Shown piece by piece: positions 45,107 through 54,194 of a DNA stretch of 64,000 nucleotides; the stretch's first letter is position 1, and each line of letters begins with the position of its first letter. The stretch is from Arundinibacter roseus (lineage in GTDB: Bacteria; Bacteroidota; Bacteroidia; Cytophagales; Spirosomataceae). The position numbers and the translations under genes were made by a program. The stretch is from contig NZ_SMJU01000002.1 in the NCBI RefSeq assembly GCF_004348825.1, positions 496,001 through 560,000 on the forward strand. The letters run 5' to 3'. The notes beneath the pieces were generated by a model. That model was not told the origin of the DNA. It saw only the letters and a program-made list of their open reading frames with translations, and did no database searches.

Positions 45107-46450
45107 ATGAGAATACAACTTTTCCTCTGTTGCTTTTGGCTAATCAGCATTTCTTCTGGTCAGGCGCAACAAACTTCATCCAATACTTCCGCGGACTCGT
45201 TGACCCTGGAAGAATGTATTACCTACGCACTCAATCATCAACCCGAAATCAGGCAATTGCAGCTTGATGAACAAATTGTGGACCGAATGATCAAAAGTCG
45301 GTTGGCTGATTGGTACCCGCAACTGAACCTGAACTTTTCTCTCCAACATTTCTTACAGCTTCCAGTAATCATTTTGCCCGATTTCACCAATCCAAATGGC
45401 CCTCGACGGGAAGTTCAAACGGGCGTGCAGAATACTTCCACCGGGGCTTTTTCATTGACTCAGACCCTGTTCAATCGCGACGTTTTGCTCGCCAATCGCA
45501 CGTCGAGAGACGTGCTTCGGCAAGTGACTCAGAATACAGAAAATTTGAAGATTAACCTTACTGTTGATGTCAGCAAAGCTTTTTTTGATTTACTGCTGAC
45601 GATTCAGCAGCAGGATATTCTACAAGCTCAAATTGGCCGTTTAGAGCGTAATCTGAAAGATACCTTCAATCAGTTTCAAGGGGGAATTGTAGATAAAACA
45701 GACTACAAGCGAGCCACAATTGCCCTCAATAACGCCCGGGTTCAATTGCGCCAGGTGCAGGAGCAGGCCCGCGCGGGTGAAGCAGTTTTGAAAAATCGGA
45801 TGGGTTTCCCCGTAGAAGAACCGCTACGTTTGTCGCACAGCAGCACCCGTCTCGAAGCGGAGGCTTATTTGGACACGATGCAGATGGTTCGGTACGAAAA
45901 CCGAATTGAATTTCAACTCCTTCAAACCCGGCAGCAACTGTTGAAATCTCAAATTGACTATGAGCGGTGGAGTCGCCTGCCCACGGTTTCGGCATTTTTG
46001 AATTATAATTTGGTGTACCAAAATCAGGAATTTCGTCAGCTATATTCCCAATCTTTCCCCAATTCGCTCTTTGGACTCACGCTTGCCTATCCTATTTTTC
46101 AGGGTGGAAAACGTTTACACACTATGAAAATTGCCGAGTTGCAATTGGAGCGTTCCAACTCCGAAGTACAGGGATTGCGTAATGCCATTTCTTCTGAATA
46201 CATACAGGCATTGGCTTATTACAAAGCAGAGTGGGTTAATTATCAGGCGCTTAAAGAAAACGTTGAGCTTGCCCGCGAGGTGTATGACGTCATTGAACTT
46301 CAATATAAATCGGGTGTAAAAACCTATCTTGAAGTTATTATAGCCCAAACCGATTTGCGAACCGCAGAATTGACGTATGCCAATGCGCTGTATCAGGTAA
46401 TCAGTCGGAAATTGGATGTCGAAAGAGCCTTAGGTACAATAGATTATTAA
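45107..46450 (+). CDS. TolC family outer-membrane efflux protein
   Basis: A 447-aa protein with signal peptide (FLCCFWLISISSGQAQ) and the TolC repeats: SLTLEECITYALNHQPEIRQ (given as LEECITYALNHQPEI), DYKRATIALNNARVQL and TDLRTAELTYANAL. It forms the trimeric outer-membrane duct of the RND pump encoded by the next two genes. An imperfect inverted repeat (AAAAGCC...GGCTTTT, 45035-45067) lies upstream and might be a regulator site. Confidence 0.94.
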   Translation: MRIQLFLCCFWLISISSGQAQQTSSNTSADSLTLEECITYALNHQPEIRQLQLDEQIVDRMIKSRLADWYPQLNLNFSLQHFLQLPVIILPDFTNPNGPRREVQTGVQNTSTGAFSLTQTLFNRDVLLANRTSRDVLRQVTQNTENLKINLTVDVSKAFFDLLLTIQQQDILQAQIGRLERNLKDTFNQFQGGIVDKTDYKRATIALNNARVQLRQVQEQARAGEAVLKNRMGFPVEEPLRLSHSSTRLEAEAYLDTMQMVRYENRIEFQLLQTRQQLLKSQIDYERWSRLPTVSAFLNYNLVYQNQEFRQLYSQSFPNSLFGLTLAYPIFQGGKRLHTMKIAELQLERSNSEVQGLRNAISSEYIQALAYYKAEWVNYQALKENVELAREVYDVIELQYKSGVKTYLEVIIAQTDLRTAELTYANALYQVISRKLDVERALGTIDY

Positions 46451-46483
46451 GCGTGAATAGAAAAGATGTTAACTAATAGATTT

Positions 46484-47617
46484 ATGAAAAAAAACCTCTA
46501 TCCCTCAGCTGCTCTGAGCCTTCCACTTCTGTATGTGCTGATGGCTTGTGGTGGTTCACCTGAAAAACCCCAACAGCAGCAGGCTCCGGCTGCCATTCCG
46601 GTAGCTACTTTTCGGGTAGAGCAGGGCCTTGCGGTTTCGTATGACGAATACCCGGCGACAGTTCAGCCACTCAAAGTGGTAGAAATCAGGGCAATGGCAA
46701 GTGGCTACGTAACTGGGATGTATTTTTCGGATGGTCAGCAGGTTCGGAAAGGACAAAGGCTGTATCAGATCGATCAGCAGCAAACGCAGGCATCGGTTGA
46801 TCAGGCCGTGGCTGCCCTTAATGTGGCTGAATCTAACGAGCGTTTGGCTCAAAAGGAAGCTGATCGTTATATTGAACTTGATAAAAACGAAGCAATTGCG
46901 AAGCAGTTGCTCGACAATGCACTGGCACGCCTGGAAACCGCCAAATTGCAGGTACAGGCGGCGAGAGCATCCGTGCAGCAGCTCCGTTCGGGGCTAAGTT
47001 ACACGACGGTCAATGCTCCGATTTCGGGCACAATCGGGATTTCTCAGGTTCAGATGGGCGGCCTGGTCATGAGCAATCAGACCTTGCTTAATACACTTTC
47101 TACGGATGACCCGATGGCCGTTGATTTTTCGGTGGATCAAAAAGAAATTTCTCGGTTTTCGAGCTTGCTGAAAAAAGGGAACGTGGCTGATTCTACCTTT
47201 TTACTAGCCCTCCCGGATGGCAGCGTGTATCCGCAAACGGGCAGAATTGAGCTGATTGACCGGTCTGTCGATACTCAAACGGGAACCATCAAAACCCGGC
47301 TTGTTTTTCCAAACGCAAACGGTTTGCTTAAAGCCGGAATGACCGTGCAGGTACGGGTAAAAAGCTCAACGAGCGGTAGTTCGTTGCTGATTCCCCAAAA
47401 AGCGCTGGTAGAGCAAATGGGGGAGTATTTTGTGTACGTAGTCAAAGGAGATAGCGTGCAGCAGCAGCAAGTCAAAACCGGAACGCTCGTCAACGACCGA
47501 ATCGTGATTCAGGAAGGCCTTACGGAAGGGACGGAGGTTGTTACCGAAGGAATTCAAAAACTCAAAAACGGAGCCAAAGTACAAGTTACCTCGGTTGGTG
47601 CTACAACAGTACGCTAG
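46484..47617 (+). CDS. RND efflux periplasmic adaptor, lipoprotein
   Basis: A 377-aa membrane-fusion protein. From ATG 46484 (MKKNLYPSAALSLPL) the lipobox VLMAC gives a lipid-modified Cys around residue 22; a start at 46466 is possible but less compact. Core signatures: YPATVQPLKVVEIRA, the biotinyl-lipoyl-like GYVTGMYFSDGQQVRKGQ, a long hairpin (AALNVAESNERLAQKEADRY), then TVNAPISGTIG. It joins the TolC and the RND permease. Gap to the permease start is 22 bp. Confidence 0.93.
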   Translation: MKKNLYPSAALSLPLLYVLMACGGSPEKPQQQQAPAAIPVATFRVEQGLAVSYDEYPATVQPLKVVEIRAMASGYVTGMYFSDGQQVRKGQRLYQIDQQQTQASVDQAVAALNVAESNERLAQKEADRYIELDKNEAIAKQLLDNALARLETAKLQVQAARASVQQLRSGLSYTTVNAPISGTIGISQVQMGGLVMSNQTLLNTLSTDDPMAVDFSVDQKEISRFSSLLKKGNVADSTFLLALPDGSVYPQTGRIELIDRSVDTQTGTIKTRLVFPNANGLLKAGMTVQVRVKSSTSGSSLLIPQKALVEQMGEYFVYVVKGDSVQQQQVKTGTLVNDRIVIQEGLTEGTEVVTEGIQKLKNGAKVQVTSVGATTVR

Positions 47618-47639
47618 GCCTACACTTTAACAAAAAACC

Positions 47640-50600
47640 ATGTTTGCAAATAGATTTATCAACCGACCCATCCTGGCAATTGTCATTTCGCTGGTGATAT
47701 TGCTGGTTGGTGTGCTCGCTATTATCAATTTGCCCATCAGCCAATATCCTGATATTACGCCGCCAACGGTTCAAATCACCGGAACCTATACCGGTGCAGA
47801 TGCATCAACCGTGGAGCAAACGGTGACTACGCCCATTGAGACACAGGTCAACGGAACGCCCGGCATGAGCTATGTGTCGAGTACAAGTACCAACGATGGC
47901 CGGACGTCGATCAGTGCGGTTTTTGAAGTTGGGACCAATGTGGACATTGCCGCTCTTGATCTGCAAAACCGGGTGAGCGTGGCAGCACCGCAGCTTCCGA
48001 GTGAAGTTACCCGCCTTGGTTTGACGGTTCGTAAACGGAATCCGAGCATTCTGATGCTTGTGGCGTTGTATTCTCCGAACGAAACGCATGGCGTTAATTT
48101 TATGAACAATTACGCCAATATTTATATCAAAGACGCTCTTTTGCGGGTAAAAGGCGTTGGTGATATTTTTAGCCGTGCCGACGATTTCAGTATGCGGGTG
48201 TGGATGCAACCCGACAAAATGGCCCAACTTGGGCTGACTTCTGCGGAGGTGGTGTCGGCTTTGCAGGAACAGAATTTACAGGTAGCGGTAGGTTCAATAG
48301 GAGCGCCACCGCAAAATTCCGCTCAGGCATTTGAGTATACCGTTTTTACCAATTCCCGCCTGACTTCCGCCGAAGAATTTGGCGAGGTAATCGTCCGAAC
48401 CCGCCCCGACGATGGCTCTTTGGTATACCTGAAAGATGTTGCCCGAATTGAACTTGGCAAGTTTAGCTATTCCAGTAATTCATTTGTTGATGGCAAACGG
48501 GCTAGTTATCTGCTGGTGTACGAAGCGCCGGGAAGCAACAGCCTCGAAACGGCTCAGGGCGTGTATGACGCTATGGTTCAGCTCAAAAAGTCGTTTCCCA
48601 ACGATCTTGATTACATTGTTCCTTTTGAGGCCGTTTCAGTAGTGAAAGTGTCTATTGATGAGGTAGTTAAAACTTTATTTGAAGCGCTTTTGCTGGTTGT
48701 ACTCGTAGTTTTTCTGTTTTTGCAAAGCTGGCGTGCGACGCTCATTCCTTTGTTGGCCATTCCGGTTTCTATTGTCGGAACGTTCATTTTCTTCATTCCT
48801 CTCGGTTTTACCATCAACACGCTCACGATGTTTGGCTTTGTGCTGGCGATTGGTATCGTGGTTGATGATGCGATTGTGGTGGTCGAAGCCGTTCAACATT
48901 ACATTGACGAAGAAGGACTTTCGGCCAAAGATGCCACCCGAAAAGCCATGAAGGATATTTCGGGTCCGGTGATTGCTATTGCCCTGATTTTAGCAGCGGT
49001 TTTTGTACCAGTGGGGTTTATTCCCGGAATCGTCGGGCGGCTGTACCAGCAATTTGCCATTACCATCGCCATTTCTGTGCTACTATCAGCCTTTGTGGCC
49101 CTTACACTCACGCCGGCGCTTTGCGCTATGTTGTTGCGTCCGATGAAACTGGATGAGAATTCTCGCGGGCTCAATCGCTTTTTTTATAAATTCAATACCT
49201 GGTTTGCTCGGGTAACAAATGGTTATTCATCAGCAGTGAAGAGCTCGATTCGTAAGGCTCCGCTCGTTTTGATCGGCCTTATTTGTCTTTATTTGGGTAC
49301 CGGATTTCTGTTTTCCACCAAACCCACCGGATTTATTCCGATGGAAGACAGCGGACGGTTATTTGTTACCTACGAACTTCCCGAAGCAGCTTCCACAACC
49401 CGAAGCATCGAAACGCTGGATTCTCTCATGAAAATTCTTGACGATACGCCGGGCATCGATCATTATGCAGGTTTGGGTGGGTTGAATGTAGTAACCTTTG
49501 CTTCCAAGTCAAACAGCGGGACGATCTTTTGTCAGCTCGACGACTGGAAAGACCGCAAAGCCGATTCCCTGACCGTGGATGGTTTAGCGGCATCAATCCG
49601 GCGGAAAGTGGCTGGTTTAAAAGAAGCCAATGTGGTCGTCATAACACCGCCTGCTATTCCGGGTTTGGGGCGAACGGGTGGTTTTAGTTTTGTGTTGGAA
49701 CAGCGCGAAAGCAACGACGACATTCGTCAGTTTGAACAAGTTGTCAAAAATTTCACGGCCGCAGCCAATCAGCGACCCGAAATTACCGGTGCATTTTCTT
49801 TCTTTACTGCCCGCACGCCCGGCTACCAACTCACGGTAGACCGCGCCCGCGTGAAGCAATTGGGCGTCTCTCTTTCAGATGTGTACAGTACGTTGCAAAC
49901 TTATTTGGGTAGTCGATATGTAAATGACTTTACCATTTATGGTCGAAATTTCAGGGTAGTGGCGCAGGCCGATACCAATTACCGCGCAAATATTGCAGAA
50001 TTGGGAAAATATCATGTACGCAATCAGGCCGGACAAATGGTTCCAATCAGCGCGCTGGTTTCCCATAAAATAGTTGAAAGTGCTCCCCTGATTTCACATT
50101 ATAATTTATTCCGGTCAACGGAAATTAACGGAAATCCTGCGCCCGGATACAGTAGTGGCGAGGCCATTGATGCTCTGCGCGAAGTGGCCGAAGAAGTACT
50201 TCCGGTAGGATATGGCTATGAATTTACCGGACTGAGCCTAGAAGAAATCAACGCAGGTACGAGTACCGTGTATATTTTCGGATTGTCTATTTTGTTTGTA
50301 TTCCTCTTTTTGGCGGCTTTGTACGAAAGTTGGTCGGTGCCGTTTGCGGTCTTGTTGGCCGTGCCGATTGGTGCGTTCGGTGCCATAGTAACGTTGAGTC
50401 TTTTTAAAGATTTAACTAATAATATTTATGCGCAAATTGGTCTGCTAACGCTCATTGGACTTGCCGCAAAAAATGCTATTCTTATTGTAGAGTTCGCCAA
50501 AGAACGGGTCGATCACGGAGAATCAATCTGGGACGCTACGCTTGAAGCGGTCAAATTACGCCTGCGGCCCATCATCATGACTTCTTTGGCGTTTATTCTG

Positions 50601-50810
50601 GGAGTTTTACCCCTTGCTTTTTCAAAGGGAGCCGGAGCTGCCGCCCGTACCACCATTGGCTGGACAGTACTTGGCGGGATGGTTGCGGCTACGCTATTGG
50701 CCATTTTTGTAGTTCCGGTTCTGTTTGCAAGTATTGGGAAAATAGCCTACGGAAGGAAAGATATTCACGAAGCTGGACCTGCAATCGAAAATCCGGCCGC
50801 TTCTGAGTAG
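47640..50810 (+). CDS. RND efflux transporter permease (HAE1 family)
   Basis: A 1056-aa inner-membrane pump with 12 helices and two large periplasmic loops. Helix 4 carries the proton-relay Asp pair (GIVVDDAIVVVEAV). LPISQYPDITPPTVQI follows helix 1 and fits AcrB/MexB-type HAE1 pumps. It expels hydrophobic or amphipathic compounds using the proton gradient. Last gene of the tolC-adaptor-permease operon. No regulator gene is adjacent. Confidence 0.95.
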   Translation: MFANRFINRPILAIVISLVILLVGVLAIINLPISQYPDITPPTVQITGTYTGADASTVEQTVTTPIETQVNGTPGMSYVSSTSTNDGRTSISAVFEVGTNVDIAALDLQNRVSVAAPQLPSEVTRLGLTVRKRNPSILMLVALYSPNETHGVNFMNNYANIYIKDALLRVKGVGDIFSRADDFSMRVWMQPDKMAQLGLTSAEVVSALQEQNLQVAVGSIGAPPQNSAQAFEYTVFTNSRLTSAEEFGEVIVRTRPDDGSLVYLKDVARIELGKFSYSSNSFVDGKRASYLLVYEAPGSNSLETAQGVYDAMVQLKKSFPNDLDYIVPFEAVSVVKVSIDEVVKTLFEALLLVVLVVFLFLQSWRATLIPLLAIPVSIVGTFIFFIPLGFTINTLTMFGFVLAIGIVVDDAIVVVEAVQHYIDEEGLSAKDATRKAMKDISGPVIAIALILAAVFVPVGFIPGIVGRLYQQFAITIAISVLLSAFVALTLTPALCAMLLRPMKLDENSRGLNRFFYKFNTWFARVTNGYSSAVKSSIRKAPLVLIGLICLYLGTGFLFSTKPTGFIPMEDSGRLFVTYELPEAASTTRSIETLDSLMKILDDTPGIDHYAGLGGLNVVTFASKSNSGTIFCQLDDWKDRKADSLTVDGLAASIRRKVAGLKEANVVVITPPAIPGLGRTGGFSFVLEQRESNDDIRQFEQVVKNFTAAANQRPEITGAFSFFTARTPGYQLTVDRARVKQLGVSLSDVYSTLQTYLGSRYVNDFTIYGRNFRVVAQADTNYRANIAELGKYHVRNQAGQMVPISALVSHKIVESAPLISHYNLFRSTEINGNPAPGYSSGEAIDALREVAEEVLPVGYGYEFTGLSLEEINAGTSTVYIFGLSILFVFLFLAALYESWSVPFAVLLAVPIGAFGAIVTLSLFKDLTNNIYAQIGLLTLIGLAAKNAILIVEFAKERVDHGESIWDATLEAVKLRLRPIIMTSLAFILGVLPLAFSKGAGAAARTTIGWTVLGGMVAATLLAIFVVPVLFASIGKIAYGRKDIHEAGPAIENPAASE

Positions 50811-50820
50811 AAAAATCAGG

Positions 50821-50905
50821 GGTAGTTGGCAAAAAAACAACTACCTCTAATACGGATGATAATTATTGATAGAACGCCCGGAGGCTATTTGCTTTCGGGC
50901 GTTTT
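50821..50905 (+). terminator. Tandem hairpins after the RND operon
   Basis: The first hairpin is GGTAGTTG / CAACTACC (50821-50845, loop of A's). The second is AACGCCCG / CGGGCGTT (50873-50903) followed by TT. Together they likely end the RND operon, though neither has a long T-run. Confidence 0.6.
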
Positions 50906-51018
50906 GCTGGTTTAAGCATCTTGGAAATTATTCCTACCGATGAAGGATAAATACGGATACAAATGGACTTTCATTACCAGAAATGAATTTTATCCAAAAC
51001 TACTAAAACCCTGATTCC

Positions 51019-52320
51019 ATGAAAAATCGCTCCTTTTGGGTGCAGATTGCCCTTGTCTTTATCTTTCTGACTTCCGTAAATGCGCAGCCCGTCGAGCGGT
51101 TAGTGAAGGTACTTGTAGCCCCGGACCATGTGGATTGGACGTATCGAACGGGTGAAAAAGTTCGGTTTACCGTTCAGGTTATAAAAAGCGGTAATCTGGT
51201 AAAGAATGCCACCGTTCGTTATGAAATCGGGCCCGAAAAGATGCCCGCAACGACCAAAGAAGCCAAAACTCTGCCTTCGGGAAGTATCATGCTGGACGGC
51301 GGAACGCTTCAAACTCCGGGCTTCGTGCGCTGTGTGGTCGTCGCCACAGTCGACGGTGTCGAGTATCGCGGACTGGGAGCGGCTGGCTTTGAGCCAGAAA
51401 AGATTCAGCCTACCGTAGCAGATCCTGCCGATTTTGATCAGTTTTGGAGCGATGCAAAGGCTGGTCTCGCCAAAATTCCGATGGACGCACGCATGACGCT
51501 ACTGCCCGAGCGTTGCACCGAAACCGTTAATGTATATCACGTCAATTTGCAAAATCACCAAAATTCGCGATTGTACGGTATTTTGAGCATGCCAAAAAAA
51601 GCGGGCAAGTATCCTGCTCTTCTCCACGTACCTGGCGCAGGTGTTCGGCCTTACTTTGGCGATATTGCCAATGCGGAAAAAGGGGTTATTACGCTGCAAA
51701 TCGGGATTCACGGCGTCCCGGTCACGATGGATTTATCCGTGTATAACGACCTGCGGGCGGGTGCGCTGGAAAATTATATGAATTACAATCTGGATAATAA
51801 AGATAAATACTACTATAAACGCGTCTATTTGGGCTGCCTTCGTGCAAACGATTTCCTTGTAAGTTTGCCCGAATTTGATGGGACCAACCTGGCCGTAACG
51901 GGCGGTAGTCAGGGCGGTGCGTTGTCGATTGTTACTGCCGCTCTCGATTCCAGAGTAAAATGGCTGGGGGCGTTTTATCCGGCATTGAGTGATATGACGG
52001 GCTATTTGTCTAACCGGGCGGGCGGTTGGCCGCACTATTTTTCGGCCAATAGTCGGGCAGTAAACGAGAAAAAGGAAAAACTGGAAACGGTAGGCTACTA
52101 TGATGTCGTAAATTTTGCGCGCCGGGTGAAAATTCCCGGACAATATTCCTGGGGATTCAACGACGAGACCTGTCCACCAACCTCTATGTACGCAGCGTAT
52201 AACGTCATTTCGTCGAAAAAGGACTTGTTTTTGGCGCACGATACAGGACATTGGACCTATCCCGAACAGCGGGATACGATGACCGAATGGCTATTGGCGC
52301 GCTTAAAAGGCGGCAACTAA
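51019..52320 (+). CDS. Exported acetylxylan-esterase-family (AXE1) hydrolase
   Basis: A 433-aa protein with a signal peptide (FWVQIALVFIFLTSVNAQ), an N-terminal beta-domain (about 25-130), then the AXE1-type alpha/beta hydrolase. The triad is Ser297 in GGSQGG, Asp382 in WGFNDETCPP and His411 in DTGHWTY. It removes acetyl groups from esters such as acetylated xylan or antibiotics. It is single and not part of a polysaccharide-utilisation locus here, so the natural substrate is open. Confidence 0.92.
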   Translation: MKNRSFWVQIALVFIFLTSVNAQPVERLVKVLVAPDHVDWTYRTGEKVRFTVQVIKSGNLVKNATVRYEIGPEKMPATTKEAKTLPSGSIMLDGGTLQTPGFVRCVVVATVDGVEYRGLGAAGFEPEKIQPTVADPADFDQFWSDAKAGLAKIPMDARMTLLPERCTETVNVYHVNLQNHQNSRLYGILSMPKKAGKYPALLHVPGAGVRPYFGDIANAEKGVITLQIGIHGVPVTMDLSVYNDLRAGALENYMNYNLDNKDKYYYKRVYLGCLRANDFLVSLPEFDGTNLAVTGGSQGGALSIVTAALDSRVKWLGAFYPALSDMTGYLSNRAGGWPHYFSANSRAVNEKKEKLETVGYYDVVNFARRVKIPGQYSWGFNDETCPPTSMYAAYNVISSKKDLFLAHDTGHWTYPEQRDTMTEWLLARLKGGN

Positions 52321-52361
52321 GTCGTAGAATAGTAACCGGCCACAATTTGTTCCAAAAAACT

Positions 52362-52410
52362 CAGACCCTGACCTTTCTCACAAGCTGAGAAAAGTCAGGG
52401 TCTGGTTTTT
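52362..52410. terminator. Bidirectional terminator that contains the response-regulator stop codon
   Basis: An 11-bp stem CAGACCCTGAC / GTCAGGGTCTG continues into TTTCTCA / TGAGAAA across a one-base mismatch (18 bp in all), with a 5-nt loop. TTTTT follows on the plus strand, and a run of six T's (minus-strand TTTTTT opposite 52353-52358) lies on the other exit. The minus-strand response regulator's TGA (52395-52397) is inside the stem, so the hairpin overlaps coding sequence. Confidence 0.9.
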
Positions 52411-52820
52411 AAAGGAAGATGTTTTCCCTGATAAATATCGAGAAAAATTTGTTGGCTTAGCGGTTTGGTACAGTACATGATCGTTGGATAAATCTTGCGG
52501 GCCTTTTCAAAATCGTACATGGAAGTTGAAAGAATTACCACCTTCGTGTCTATACGTAGTTCAGGGCTGAGTGCATTGTAGCACGCCAAAAATTCGAGGC
52601 CATTCATACGCGGCATGTTAATATCGAGCAGAATTACATCGGGTTTTTGAAAACGGGCAGAATCAGTAGTCAAAAAATAATTTCGGGCTTCTTCTCCATT
52701 CTCAGCAACGATAATTTGGGGATCAATGCCGCTTTCCTCGATGACCAGTTTGTGCAAAAAAATATCATCAGGATCATCATCCACTAGCAGGACGCAGCTC
52801 CTTTTGTCGTTCGTAATCAT
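52395..52820 (-). CDS. Single-domain response regulator paired with the ethylene-receptor-like kinase
   Basis: A 141-aa receiver-only protein: acidic pair VDDDPDD (14-19), phospho-acceptor Asp66 in LLDINMPRMNG, Ser/Thr near STSMYDF, and Lys in CTKPLS. Rcp1-like, with no DNA-binding domain. ATG 52820 (MITNDKRSCVLLVDDD) is the start; the gene overlaps the kinase by 44 nt, so the two are co-translated. It should accept phosphate from the kinase encoded directly before it; its output partner is unknown. Confidence 0.94.
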   Translation of the reverse strand: MITNDKRSCVLLVDDDPDDIFLHKLVIEESGIDPQIIVAENGEEARNYFLTTDSARFQKPDVILLDINMPRMNGLEFLACYNALSPELRIDTKVVILSTSMYDFEKARKIYPTIMYCTKPLSQQIFLDIYQGKHLPLKTRP

Positions 52821-53943
52821 GAATGGTTTCCAGATTTTCGGGGAGTGAAAAGAAGAAGTCGCTTCCTTTTCCCGGTTCACTTTTTAACCAAATTTTACCA
52901 CTATAAGTTTCAATAATTTTCTTGCAGGTAGCAAGTCCAATACCCGTTCCCGGATATTCGTTTCGGTGGTGCAGGCGTTGAAAAACGAGGAATATTTTTT
53001 GATGATAGAGTTCGTCTATGCCAATGCCGTTGTCATGTATTCGGAAATACCATTCTTTGTGGTGAGCCTGTGCAGAAATATAAATACGTGGAGGAATATC
53101 TTTTCGCCGGTATTTTATGGCATTTGAAATAAGGTTTTGAAAAACCCGCTTGATGTCCGAGCGTGAAATGCGAAGGGTAGGCATCGTTCCAACCTGAATC
53201 ACCGCGCCACTTTCGTTTATTTCCTGCCGTAGTTCTTCCATTGCCTCTCCAACGATTTCCTGAATGGAGGTTTCGGCCAAATCCTGCCCAATGCCCGCCT
53301 GTGAAAATTCAAGGAGATCATTGATCAGCTGTCGCATGCGATTGGCCGAGTTTGAAGTGGTTTTTAGAATTTTTCTACCAGTTTCGTCGAGTTGCGCTTC
53401 GTACTTGCTTTCCAGCAAACCCAGATAGCCTTCAATCGTTTTAAGGGGTGATTGAAGGTCATGAGAGGCTACATAAGCAAATTGCTTTAACTCTTCATTG
53501 GAACGTTCCAGCGCTTGTAAAGCCTTTTGCCGGTACCTGATTTCGTACTCATATTCCTGGGAAGTTCGTAGCCCCACGGCATCATCAAAGTACTTGATCA
53601 GCGCAATCACCGTAGCGATTGACACAAGTCCGGTCAGGAATCGCACGATTGCACTGATGCGGTATACGGGGACCCAAAACATCAGCGCATCGAGTAAATG
53701 TGTAAGTCCGCAAAGTAAAATGAATGCCCCGAAAAGCCAGAATACACCTTTAAGCGGAATACCTTGTTTGACAAAAATAAACCGTAGTAGAATCAGCGGT
53801 ATACACATGTAGGCCATCCAAATCATTAGATCTGAGCCAATATATAGCCATCCGTGAAAATCGGACCATGTGCCGCAATGCCACCGCGGAGGCCAATCGG
53901 AAGTACCGCCAAGGTTTGAAAAGAAATCAAGGACCTCATTCAT
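52777..53943 (-). CDS. Membrane histidine kinase with ethylene-receptor-like sensor domain
   Basis: A 388-aa kinase with three N-terminal membrane helices (about 34-56, 66-88, 94-117). Asp38, Tyr45, Pro49, Ile75, Cys78 and His82 (YIGSDLMIWMAYMCIP and FILLCGLTH) coincide, at a constant +13, with ETR1 Asp25, Tyr32, Pro36, Ile62, Cys65 and His69, where Cys65/His69 bind the copper that holds ethylene. Helix 3 (LTGLVSIATVIAL) also aligns with ETR1 LTAVVSCATALML. Then a short helix linker leads to HisKA with His161 (ASHDLQSPL) and HATPase (NLISNAIKY, DNGIGI, GTGIGLATC). No GAF domain is present, unlike ETR1. Ethylene binding itself is inferred. Confidence 0.93.
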   Translation of the reverse strand: MNEVLDFFSNLGGTSDWPPRWHCGTWSDFHGWLYIGSDLMIWMAYMCIPLILLRFIFVKQGIPLKGVFWLFGAFILLCGLTHLLDALMFWVPVYRISAIVRFLTGLVSIATVIALIKYFDDAVGLRTSQEYEYEIRYRQKALQALERSNEELKQFAYVASHDLQSPLKTIEGYLGLLESKYEAQLDETGRKILKTTSNSANRMRQLINDLLEFSQAGIGQDLAETSIQEIVGEAMEELRQEINESGAVIQVGTMPTLRISRSDIKRVFQNLISNAIKYRRKDIPPRIYISAQAHHKEWYFRIHDNGIGIDELYHQKIFLVFQRLHHRNEYPGTGIGLATCKKIIETYSGKIWLKSEPGKGSDFFFSLPENLETIHDYERQKELRPASG

Positions 53944-54142
53944 AGGTATTAGAAAAAAGGTGTAGTTGGAAGCAGGCCAAATGAAATTTTTGTCTAAATA
54001 AAGTTAAATATAGCAGGTTATTTAAAGCTACTAGTGGATTTTTAATTGATTTTTTGCTTGTTCACCAAATCAGATGCAGCAATCCGTTTTTCTCGAAAAA
54101 TGCGTATAAATTAATTCAATTAAAAAATAAAAAAATGGATAC

Positions 54143-54171
54143 AAAAAAAGCCCGCTGACGAATCAGCGGGC
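54143..54171 (-). terminator. Rho-independent terminator after the DUF2911 gene
   Basis: A 9-bp perfect stem GCCCGCTGA / TCAGCGGGC with a CGAA-type 4-nt loop. The minus strand continues into seven T's (54143-54149). It lies 24 bp past the DUF2911 stop codon. Confidence 0.92.
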
Positions 54172-54194
54172 CCGGTGCCGAAGCAACAAATAAC

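Noticed and set aside
51019-52320. Possibility of a polysaccharide-utilisation locus around the acetyl esterase
   Set aside because: No SusC/SusD pair or glycoside hydrolase is encoded nearby; the gene stands alone.
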